64,000 nucleotides of DNA from Ignelater luminosus (taxonomy: Eukaryota > Arthropoda > Insecta > Coleoptera > Elateridae), in NCBI GenBank assembly GCA_011009095.1, contig VTPC01008257.1, forward strand, positions 42,782 through 106,781, read 5' to 3'. How positions within the stretch are numbered: position 1 is the first letter of the stretch; each line of letters starts with the position of its first letter. This document shows positions 49,030-59,269 of this stretch, piece after piece. A program made the position numbers and the translations under genes. Below the pieces are notes generated by a model. It was not told the DNA's origin, did not search any database, and worked only from the letters and a program-made list of their open reading frames with translations.

Positions 49030-51250
49030 AAAAAATAATTTAAGAAGTAAATTCCGAGGTGAATCAAGTTTGAGTGATCTCTACCAACTCCGTGTTTACC
49101 GCCGCGAGCAAAGCCGCAAAATGACTGTCATCCCTGAATCACTCACAGAATCTCCACCTTTTCTATTCTTGGCTATCACCATTATTGAAGCTCATAGTGA
49201 TGACGACGCACGGATGCAATTCTAAGTCAATCATTACGGAAATTTACAAGGTATTACCAAAGGCTACAAACATCAGACAACTATAGCATCTCTAGTGAAA
49301 CCTTCAGAAATAATGTGCTGGTAAATGGATTAGTAAATGTTTCGGTGAATTATCTCTACTCCTACTACAACCATCATTGTCTTCACCGAATACTTGCAAC
49401 TATGACGTCCGCACTACGGGAGGATCAACACGAAAGAATTTATAACCGCTAGTTTCTTCGGAATTAGAAATCAACAATGAGGCCTATATCAGTATCTAAA
49501 ATCGCCGCGTCAGTCGTATGAAAGTTTCAAGCTGCATCAGCTAAATGATTATAGCTTAATGAGCTTATAAGGACAAGTTTTTGAAACCAAAACTTTATTC
49601 CTTAGGAATTCACTACTCAACTGTAAAATTCCTAATTTTGAACTTATGTCTGCTAGCGTAACTTCTAAGATGACAAAGACGTCGTAAAAATCAAGAAGAT
49701 TTTCAAGAACTTACTGCCCTGTTACATCTTGCAAAAAAATACAGATCGGATTATCTTTGGAACTTAGAAAATTAATAACAAAAAAACTAAAAATAAAAGA
49801 TTCAATCGTAAAGAAATAAGTTATATAAACACTTTCGACGACGTTTGGATAGAAGATCTTGACGCGCCTTTGAGATAGAATTTGACTTGGCTAAGATGCT
49901 TTCAACTCTCGAAATTTGTGTAGGATAGTGAAGTCAAGTCAACTCAAAGCCAAACCGACTAGACGTAACGTTAATTTAGAGAGTGACCAGGCTCTTTATG
50001 GGTTTTCTCAGAAAATGGTTCAAACAACCCACAGTCGTCGTCATCGACTCGTGGTGTACCATAAGTGATGAATAGTTCGAGATGCGATAGATTAGTGACA
50101 AGAAACTCGGTGGAACCGAGAACAGTATCTTCGACGTCTTACCCAGGAGACGCTCGCATTGCAGAACAATCCTAGAGAGCGCGAACTGCTGATCCTAGTG
50201 TCTGCAGATGGTTTTTCTTCCTATGGTGTCGTCGTTCTTTCGGATCACTAAGCTTGGAGTTCCAAGTCTAAAATAGGCATCCAGAGTAGGAGATTCAGGC
50301 AGTTTGCAGGATCACAGATCCTGAAACTCCAGGCGGGGTCTGTGAGACACATAACACTAGTCATCAAGCAATATTCGGATACACGTACGGCCGGCCTTTT
50401 GATATAATTTAAATGGAACGATTCGCCGGAAGCATGCAGCTTTGGTGTCTGCATCAACGGGTGATGGAATGCGAGGCGCGATGGAATAATGTGAATCTGG
50501 ACCACGCAGTATCTATGTCAAGGATTGCTTGCGTCCTCATTAATCTTAATCGATATAGCCAGTGACTATATGTCATTTATCTATTGTAAAATGCCGCCGT
50601 AGGCGGCTGCCTCCTTAGAAGATTTAATTTCTTTTAAGCCTGGTTGGTTTCGTTGGTTGGAGTTGCACGATCAATCATTCGCTAGATTTTGGTAAATAGG
50701 TGGGCGTGAACGGATGTCCGGCACCAAGCAGACCCCCGCGCCAATCCACGGGGATGATGTTGTTGGAGGTGTCGACGCTGCAAACCGCGCGCCGGATCCC
50801 CCAGGACTCCCGACGACGTAGATGGCCCATATGAGTGGTGATGCACATCCAGCAAGCCGCCGCACAGCAGCGACGTTGGGATTGATCGGTGAAACGCGAA
50901 AAAACGGTGTTGATATTGTGTGATGAGGAGTGTGAGAGTATATATATGATTAGAGTAGTGATGTGTGTGTGTCTAGTTGTGTTTAGAGTGCCGTGGACTG
51001 ATGCTGAAGCTGTTCCGGCATTTGCCTTCACCGAGTGACTATATGTTATTTGCAAAAAAGTATATAACGGAAATCTGAACAAAGTTGAGTGACCAGGAAA
51101 GTGTTGGCAGAAAATGGTTGTTTCTTTACATGCGACGGCTGTAAAGAAGCTCTTTCCCCCAAAGCGATCGTTGTTGTTCGACGGCAGCTGCAGTACATAG
51201 TGATTACGTGACCTGGAAATCCTAATCTAGGAAACGTCTGAAGCAGTGGT
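49030..51250. other. Block of higher G+C next to the assembly gap
   Basis: From the gap to about 51.25 kb the sequence is compositionally unlike the surrounding intron and has many CG dinucleotides. An open frame runs from the gap to 49225 (tail EAHSDDDARMQF) without a recognisable domain. GAGTGACCAGG followed by CAGAAAATGGTT occurs at both about 49981 and about 51085. It may be one or more decayed mobile elements; no RT, transposase or LTR could be identified. Confidence 0.4.
50579..51033 (-). mobile_element. GC-rich 455-bp insertion with 18-bp flanking repeats
   Basis: The segment is bordered by AGTGACTATATGTCATTT (50561-50578) and AGTGACTATATGTTATTT (51034-51051), one mismatch. Such long duplications are typical of target-primed (LINE/SINE) insertion. 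On the minus strand it starts CGGTGAAGGCAAATGCCGG and ends with a palindromic GCCGCCTACGGCGGC hairpin just before the duplication. There is no A tail, and a 135-codon minus frame (50675-51082) is of low coding character. It includes short (GT)n and (TA)n runs. It is probably a SINE-like or LINE-tail retroelement; the family is unknown to me. Confidence 0.6.
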
Positions 51251-52773
51251 CAGAGTGGCAGATCGCTCCATGCTGATAAATAGGGAAATAGTGGAAGCAC
51301 AACAACACAAAAAGCTGAGAGCACTAAATTGAGCTCTCTGAATACCATGGTGAATCAGTCATTGCTTATATTTAGGTGAGAGCTTGTCAGCATTGGCTGG
51401 AAGCGGTAAGGGATAAACAGTAATCATGCAGAGGTAGATTGATAATAATATCAATATAAGATTTGTTAGAACGAACAAATGAGGTTTGGTCTTATTGTAG
51501 ACTCTTATTCCAAAAACGCATCAATATTCAAGAAGCAATGATCTTGAACTCGCCTTCTGGTTCAGCTGATTAATCTTCATAACTTCATTAAAATGATAAA
51601 AACAGGGCGCAAACAAATTTTGAATCCGTTAGCGAGATCACTTGTTTTACGATTCCAAAAGGAAGTGAACTAACTTAGTGGTGGGTGATATCTCAGTTTC
51701 TAGTAAAGAAGATTGGTTCATCCAAATTGTTTTAAAATAGCAAGAGGCTCTTCATAATGTGAGACCCTAAGCTGTGACTTGCCTTATATTGTATTTTGAC
51801 TTGCTACCACATTTGTAATATTGCGAAAAGCAAATGTTTACTTCTTGTTTCCCATAAGCGGGAAGCTTATTATCAACGCGTAATTTGGATCTTTCTGAAT
51901 TTCTTTATTATTGTTCTGGACAGTCTACTCAAACCTGCTATCGACTCAGAACCGTAATAACGTAACATTTACTACTGAAACTATTAGAAGGACCAGTTTG
52001 GTACAAAGTTAAATAGACTTTATGTTGTCAGAAAAGCCTTTAAGGTAAATATAAGAAAAGTTCTTCTGGGAATATAGCTTGAAATGCACTACTTCCAAGA
52101 CGGCGGGTATACCTTAAAGGCAACTGGACTGATGACTATGTTGACTATAGAAACAAAACCGTGGAAGATCTGAACTTAATATTGCATATTGTCTCCAAGA
52201 TATTTAAGATACAACAAAGTCTAAATGAAGTTATGAGTTTAAAGAATTTCTTTAAAATGAATTTTACTCGAAAATGAGCATCTGTCGAGATAATGCAAAT
52301 GCAAAAATAAATTTCTTCTTTACTAGATGTAAATTTCAAAAACTCTTAAGTAACATTTTTCCAAAGTTAGTAAATAGTGTAATATACAGCTAAAAAGATA
52401 ACTTGAATTTTCTGGCAGAACTAATTAAAGGTTGAACTTTACATGGAAGTGAAATGGGATGTAAAATTGCTTTTTTTTTCAACTTGTTGACAAACGTATC
52501 TCGTGTAGTTAAAAGTAAAAAAGAACAAATAATTACAAGAATGTTTGACTTGAATGAAAATATAAATATACGTAATCCTTCTCCTCAGAATAAGAACGTA
52601 CGATTATTTTCCTTGGAATTTTTGTTTCAAAATCTCTGCTCAAGCTCATTTCATTGTTTTCTTTGGAACGTAAATTTCGTAGTATACTATAATTACAGGT
52701 CAGTATAGTATGCCAGTTAGCTATTTTGTCAACTAGATAACTTGTATTTAAAATAATTTTCTATTATTTAATA

Positions 52774-52895
52774 CAGTGAAACCTCTCTATAACGGACAGT
52801 GTCCTTGCCAAAAAAACATGTCCGTAATCAAATGAGGTAAAAAACTCATGGATTTTGAAACTTAGACAAAGTGTCCGTTAAGAGAGGTTTTACTA
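52774..52895. mobile_element. 122-bp pogo/Tigger-type MITE
   Basis: The left end is CAGTGAAACCTCTCTATAACGGACA; the right end in reverse complement is TAGTAAAACCTCTCTTAACGGACA. TA is present on both sides (52772-52773 and 52896-52897). CAGTGAAACCTCTCTA-type ends are characteristic of pogo-like elements of the Tc1/mariner superfamily. It has no coding capacity. Confidence 0.85.
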
Positions 52896-55079
52896 TAATA
52901 AAGAACAATTAGCACATAGAAGTGAAAAAATATCACAAAATAAATACCACAGGCTTAGAAAAAGTTCTTAGAAATACTTCATTCAAAGATTCTCGTTATT
53001 GTTATCTTTTTCTGTTATCAAACCTTGCCATTATCTCATGCAATTGTGATCGAGATATCCATTATATTTCCTGTAGCATATAAAAGCAAACAAAGAAAAT
53101 TTAAAAAGTCCACAAACTCAATTACCCGTATAAAACGCCATTAAATTATTTTACTGCTTTCTGCATCTTTATTCATCCAGATAAAAGCAGGATCATTCAT
53201 CAAAATAATAATAATGCTTGATACAAAAATTGCAGTTCTTAACATTCTGCAGTATATTTAACCATAGAACTAAATATTATGCTGTTCTATAGCCAGGTAC
53301 TATTATTAGGACTGATGCGATGTTTATGTTCTATCTTAACATGTTTGTTTATATGAGAATACGAAATGTTAAAAATTTCAATCTCGGTCTTTATTGTATT
53401 TATAGATAGTTTTAAAATAAAATTCGAAAATCAAAAATTCAGGTTGATCTATCAATAATCCACTAAATTCAAACTAAATACGCTTTGAGTTTAAATCAAA
53501 GGACGCAAAACAAAAAAAGATTTAAATTGCAGGAAAACCGGGTCGTCAGGTTCCTGAACCTAAAAATAATTAAACCGTTTAATGTCGCTGTGCCATAAAT
53601 GAGGAATAAAATAGAAATGAGTAGCCGCAACAGCAAAACACCAATTACAAAATTAAAGCCTCGTGGGCGAGGCTTCAATTTCCTGAAAGACACTGAATAA
53701 TCGCACGATCACACATGAAAAGTTTGCGCCAATGTTTCGATGCAATATGTCGTTCATTATCTGCTAATAAACCGCCATTTAATGTTGGTGTGAACAAAGG
53801 AATCATATAAGAGATAACAAAAAGAATAGAATAGCGTGACTAAACTCAATAAAGTTTTTTCTTGTAGTAGTTTTTATTAATTAAACAAGATTAAGTGTTG
53901 TTATGTTCTTGTATTATTTATACAAATAAAAAAGTTGCAAGGTTATAAAAAATGTTGTTGAAATTTTAATTGATGTACTATATCTCAAGGATGTTCAAAT
54001 TGGCATTAAAGATAATCCAAATTGGAATGCTAAAGAATTTTTTATAAAAATAAACAACGAGGACTTAAGCTGGAAGAATTAGCTAAAAAAATTTTTGCAA
54101 AAAATCAGACCAAAATAGATTTATAATTTCGACAAAATCTTCTTGGTTTCAAGGTTGTCTCGCTTTCAAATGGGCATAATCTAGAATAATAATGGGTGAC
54201 TTAATATGTAGCAGTTTTACGGTCGGCGTCGTGTAGGACATAATAATTATGATGAATCCCAAAAGTAATTTTCTAGAAAAACAGAAAACTATTTAAAATT
54301 ATGAAGCAGGCTTTGAATCTCTTTTTCTGGCCATAGTAAAGGTCTAATTTCATAAAATACAAATACCAAGTTGTCCTTTGTAGTAGAAACTTGTATACTT
54401 AATCCTACATAGTACCTCATAATAATTATGTAAGTATTCTAGGTATTCTCCTTCTAAGTAATTTTGATTTCTTAAGTTTGATCAAATTTTGTAAGATAAC
54501 CATCTCATTTAAGATTTTGACTTTTATTGCTATTCCACAACAATATGTACCTATATATCATTTCTGGTCGTTAACGCCTGTGGGTCATTTACCTTCTAGA
54601 TTCATTTTTGTGAAGCTTGTATGTATACTGTGGTGTTAAAATTCATAGATTCTCAAATTTCTTTCTGTCGAACCTACTGTAGGTTTCCTGTAATTCCTAA
54701 TACTCTGCAATACTAGTCTGGAATAAAATAGTAAAGCCTATAGCTGCGTTCTTCATTATTTTTTGGTTGTTCTTCTTTTTTAATTCTTGTAAGTGAATCA
54801 TATTTAGTAATATTGTTATTGAATTGAATTTTATTTTGTAGAATTGAAAGTCAGCCCTATAAAAATTTGTTAATTTCTTGCTTATCCTACTGAAAACTAT
54901 TAACAAAACAATGTTGGATTGTCTTCGATTCCAAACGCCTTTCGAGAAGCTTGGTCAATAGATTGCGGATCACCAAAGTCTGTTATCAACTCAGCCATCG
55001 GCATCTTGTAACTGTCCGCCACCTTAGCTCGATATCAACACCGCAAAGTTAGAGGTGAAGTTTTGAGAAGAGTCTATTG

Positions 55080-55149
55080 CAACCAATGTACCAGGTGCAA
55101 AATCTCCGCTTTGTTCATACGGGCGAGGTACGCTGGTTGCCCATCCCTA
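55080..55149. mobile_element. Truncated hAT micro-MITE at the edge of array A
   Basis: GTCTATTG (55072-55079 and 55150-55157) brackets 70 bp. The right end GGTACGCTGGTTGCCCATCCCTA is an hAT end. The left end begins inside the terminal repeat at CAACCAATGTACC, so about ten terminal bases seem lost. It is similar in size and ends to the 75-bp element at 15037-15111. Confidence 0.55.
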
Positions 55150-56345
55150 GTCTATTGAATCCAAAACAATAAACATCAAAATCATACCATCACCAGCAAC
55201 AACACCACATTCATCAACCAGCCAACTCTGCCATCGATAGTTGGTCAACTAATTAATCAATCAAATATTTCAAGCATTTCTTCAGAGAACTAGAAGCACT
55301 TTAAAAGAGCTCTAAATCCTTTTACAAGCTTGAAGCACTTTTACAAGAGCTTTGGAGCGCTTTTTCTTACAAGAACCTGAAGTACTTTTACAGGAACTTG
55401 AAGCACTTTTTAGCAATACAAGATGTGAGCAATTTTATGAGACCCTGGGGAACTTCCATAAGAACCTGAAACTCTTTAACAGGAAACTAGAAGCACTTTT
55501 ACAGTGCTTGAAGCAGACTAAGTCACTTTTGCACGAGACTGAAACAGTTTTGCGAGAGTTTAAAACAAATTTCAGTATTTCAAGAGTGAGCAATTTTATG
55601 AGGACTTAAAACACTTTCACAAGAACATTGAAGCATTTCATCAGAAAACTAGTAGCACTGTAAAACAGCTAGAAACTTTTCTGCAAGAGCTTGAAGTACT
55701 TTTACAAAAGCTTAAAGCTCTTTTACAAGGTTTTGGACCACTTTTCAACATTTCAAGAGTTGAGCCATTTCACGAGCGCTTGAAAAAATTTAACAAAATC
55801 CTGGAACTCTAACAAGAAACTATAAGCATTTTGAAAGTGCTTGAAAGAAGACTGCGATACACTTTTGGAAGAGCTTAAAGCATTTTCCAAGAACTTGAAG
55901 CATTTATAGTATTTCAAGCAAGTTGTGCTTGGTACTCGAGGTTTTAATTTCTGAGTAATTGGCAATTGACGCCGAGTGTCCATCCCTGGTCTATTGGGTC
56001 CAAAACAATAAACATCAACATCGTACCGGCATCAACAACATTACATTCACCAAGCAACCAATTCTGCCATCGATAGTTGGTCAACTAATTAATCAATTAA
56101 ATATTTCAAGCATTTCTTCGGAGAACTGGAAGCACTTTAAAAGAACTCGAAATCCTTTTACAAGTTTAAAGCAGTTTTACAAGAGATTGAAGCATTTTGC
56201 GAAACCTTGAAGCACTTTTACAAGAACCTAAAGCATTTTCCGTATTTCAAGCAAACATAACATTGTACCACCATCAACAACATCACATTCACCAACCAAG
56301 CAATTCTGTCATCGACAGTTGGTCAATTAAGTAATCGATCAACTA
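55150..56345 (+). repeat. Minisatellite array A (21-bp heptad-like units), intron 1
   Basis: The basic unit is close to GCACTTTTACAAGAGCTTGAA (21 bp, seven codons, ALLQELE in one frame). A landmark of the form AGAGTTGAGCAATTTCATGAG recurs at about 55421, 55583 and 55756. The block also carries an 839-bp direct duplication: GTCTATTG...CCAAAACAATAAACATCAA starts at 55150 and again at 55989. A shorter third copy of its head lies at about 56251-56345. The tail (GGTTTTAATTTCTGAGTAATTGGCAATTGACG, 55941-55972) is shared with array B. The longest open run is 85 codons (55352-55609), but stops and shifts break the rest. Confidence 0.85.
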
Positions 56346-57551
56346 TCAATTGAATAATTAACCATCCACTTGAGCAACTAACCTAACGTCGTTGCTAACA
56401 CTAATACCATCACTGCTAGTTCCACTATCACCAACACCATGAAGCTCCATCATGATCACTCCCACCGTGCCCTCAACAACTTAACTAGAAGACTAGACTT
56501 ATCTACTTATTCGCCATGACACCGCGCTGCTGCGTCCAACAACCACTTTTACAGGCTGAAAAGGCAAAGAATTGTAAGCAGCCACTTATACGGTAGCAGA
56601 AATTAGGATGATCATGTCACACAGTTCTCCTGATATGATCTCCTCTTTTTCTTGGAAATGATATCACACTGTTGATTTTCAAACTAATTAAGAATTTCAA
56701 TCAAAAGTCAAGAGTGAGACAACATCATTTAAAAAGGGCATACAATATGTTACCGAAATTTAACTTTATAGTTTGGATAATGCGCTCAGATATGAGATCT
56801 AAGTATTTTTCCGATTTGCCTCCAACTTTGACCCTCTGACACTCATCATCAGTACAGTCACTAATAATCTGAACCTTGCAGGTGTACCATACACTTATCG
56901 GTCTAGATGAAAACACTGCGCTTCGATAAAGTATCATCGTACTACCAGCTACCAGCTCAAGTTTACTGCTAGCAGAGTTTAGAATTTAGATATTGTTTGT
57001 GGCCTTTAATATATTTTTAGTCTTTAAAAATAATTTAACTATTTTCAAAATTTTTCTTCCATTTTACGATAACACGTAAAGAGGCATGCTCTATTCTGAA
57101 GTGTTCTTGCCTTATCTACTGTAAAACGATATACACCTATGATTTGGGTCGCTTACAATGTAAAAAGCCTCCGGTTTAATCCGTATAGGCAAAATTATTT
57201 TGTCGAAGAGAGCCTCTGAAATTATCGCAAAATCGATACCTTAGAACAAGAACTTTCAACATAATAGACGAGAATATTAGAGTATTTACTATAGGAAATT
57301 GTTTTCTTGTAAAATTATAGTTGGAATTTTTCACAATAATGTTATTATTATAAGAATATATGCGAGGCCTTGTGATTTAACCATCAGCTGTGGCCGTTCA
57401 TCAGCCTTTAGGCGGTGAGCAAATAATCTCCCAAGTGCAAATTTGATATTTCTATTTAGGTCCAATTCAGCGACTACGCCGAAAGGGAGACACGGATGAA
57501 AATTTCATTTACTATTATCAACCATTAATGTCTTTTTTCTTTTCTTTCCAG

Positions 57552-57674
57552 TGTGGTGATTGGTTACAACTTAAAATTCTGGAAGTCACCCCAGAACTAA
57601 CTGCCCTTGGAGATAATTTAGCAGAAGCATTAGAACTGCAAAGGGCCCACGATGAAGTTCTTCGTCAATTACAG
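57552..57674 (+). CDS. CCDC141: CCDC141-like gene, coding exon 2 (residues 53-93)
   Basis: The acceptor is CTTTTCTTTCCAG (ends 57551) and the donor CAG|GTACGT (57674/57675). Phase is 0 at both ends, length 41 codons. It starts CGDWLQLKILEVTPELTALG and continues into a helix with EVLRQLQ at its end. The CG-x-W-x-QL motif and following helix correspond to the CCDC141 N-terminal block as I remember it. The exon lies between two related minisatellite arrays (1.2 kb after A, 1.6 kb before B). Confidence 0.85.
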
Positions 57675-58889
57675 GTACGTTTATGTCAAACAAGAGCAAA
57701 TACAGCTCTTTAATTTTATTATACCCTTGTCAGAGTAAGATGTTTCTTAATCCATAACCTACATTACACTTTTTACGTACAGTCGGTATTACCAACATAA
57801 CACTTTAGGAAGAAAATTAACACCTTGCAAACATTATTTAAACGCTTGTTATTATAGATATGAAACACAGATGACTTTCAAGTAAATATTTTTCTTCAAG
57901 ATTAGCGTATACAGAGGCTATTGGCATTATTTATTTAGATATTTACTTTGTTTTTTATTGGACTGACCTACTTGACTTTGATGAACTTTAATCTAAGCTA
58001 TTTTCTGTGTTTTAATTTTCTCCGTTTTTTAATTTCATGTCGAGCAAGTGAATCATAAATGTATTTTTTCTCCTCATAATTTATAAAAATACATAATCTT
58101 TAAAAATAGTGGCGTGGGCGACTTTGGTTAAATTTAAATGTATTTAATATTAGCCTGAAGATTAATAAAATCTAAAACAATAAAGTGAATCAGTACATAA
58201 CAAAGCTAAAACCAGGCGCCATTAAGCTTTGAATTGTTTTTAAAGGCAAGTTTTCAAAACGTTTTAAGTACAGCAGAAATTATTCAGTATTACATAAGCC
58301 AAAAATAACTTACTACTGGTGTTGAATTTCAAACATCTTCTTGTGCAAGCTACTTTTATAGCGGCTGACTTCATTTGAGTTTTGGTTAATTTATTAAAAC
58401 AACTGTATCTGTATGATAAGCATAATATTTGAAAGAGGATATTTATGTACAGCATGTGTTTGCATAAATGGGCATTAAAAAGCAATATAACAACTATTGG
58501 AGATTTTATACACGTTTGATCTATTTTTCGTTTATACAAGTCGACAAAAATAGCAAACCTAATCATTTACTGTTTCGAAGCTTTTGCAATATTTTTTATT
58601 AGAAACCATTGTTTGATTTCTAAGTTTTCTAAAATTCTTCACTTTGTAAAAGACACTTGATATTGGTTGCCTCATTTAAGCTCAACTTAATTGATGATCT
58701 CATCCACACCCTCAAAGAAAAGGATTTAAGATAGCAAAACTATAATTTGGGGGCATATTAGTTATAGGAAGAAAAAAGCTGCAGTCCCACTGCTCCAACA
58801 TCTTGAAATCTCGTTCTATTTCATTTCAGTTTTATTAGCTACATCCCAGCAATAAGGTTATTTTTAATATATTTTATAATAGATTAGCA

Positions 58890-59165
58890 ACCAGCGCCTG
58901 CTGGAGAGCAAAAGCCGGTCATTGAGTACTTGGGAAAAATAGGCCTAACTGTTAGTCACCTTGGGCAATTTGGTGGAGAGCCAAATCCTACAATGAATCA
59001 TCGTAGCTAGTTAAAGGCTTGTTGAAAAGCAAAGACCGACCTTTAGTCACCGCAAGAAGATAATGGGGGGTAAAGCCCTACTGCAAGTAGACTTGTTGAA
59101 AATCGAAGCACGGCCTTTAATCATCATATAGTATAAGGGGGTGAAGCTCGACTGCTAGTCCGCAC
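58890..59165. repeat. Degenerate ~74-bp tandem repeat, locus 3
   Basis: CTTGTTGAAAAGCAAAGACCGACCTTTAGTCACC (59018) and CTTGTTGAAAATCGAAGCACGGCCTTTAATCATC (59092) are 74 bp apart. A more diverged unit with GGAGAGCAAAAGCCGGTCATTGAGTACTTGGG precedes them (about 58900). The wording (GTGAAGCTCGACTG, CCTTTAGTCACC) links it to the loci at 37.3 and 42.4 kb. Confidence 0.65.
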
Positions 59166-59269
59166 AGTTGGCTAGGTGGTGAACAAAGCAATTCAGATAG
59201 TTTCGTATCAGTGCAAAGTAAAACACTTTGGTATAGTGTTTGCAAAAGTATTTCGAGTACTCTGTAATT

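Larger units (their letters stand above)
26893..57551 (+). other. Intron 1 of the CCDC141-like gene (30.7 kb)
   Basis: GTATGT donor and TTTCTTTCCAG acceptor. The intron holds the transposon remains and satellites listed separately and a 400-base gap. Stretches with nothing recognisable are about 31.8-37.2 kb (a pyrimidine-rich tract lies at 34376-34500), 39.6-42.3 kb (AT-rich), 45.2-48.6 kb, 51.3-52.7 kb and 52.9-55.0 kb. Small extra exons inside it cannot be excluded by eye, but exon 1 and exon 2 join cleanly in phase and match the family without one. Confidence 0.65.

Noticed and set aside
48527..49225. Long open frames of 142-232 codons
   Set aside because: They run through the 400-base N gap, which is translated as X; there is no real coding evidence.
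50248..51082. Minus-strand open frames of 64-135 codons
   Set aside because: They follow from the high G+C of this block; they cross the flanking repeat of the insertion and show no recognisable domain.
55352..55609. 85-codon heptad-rich open frame as a gene
   Set aside because: It is the longest open run inside a minisatellite; neighbouring units carry stops and shifts, and no start context, splice sites or family support it.
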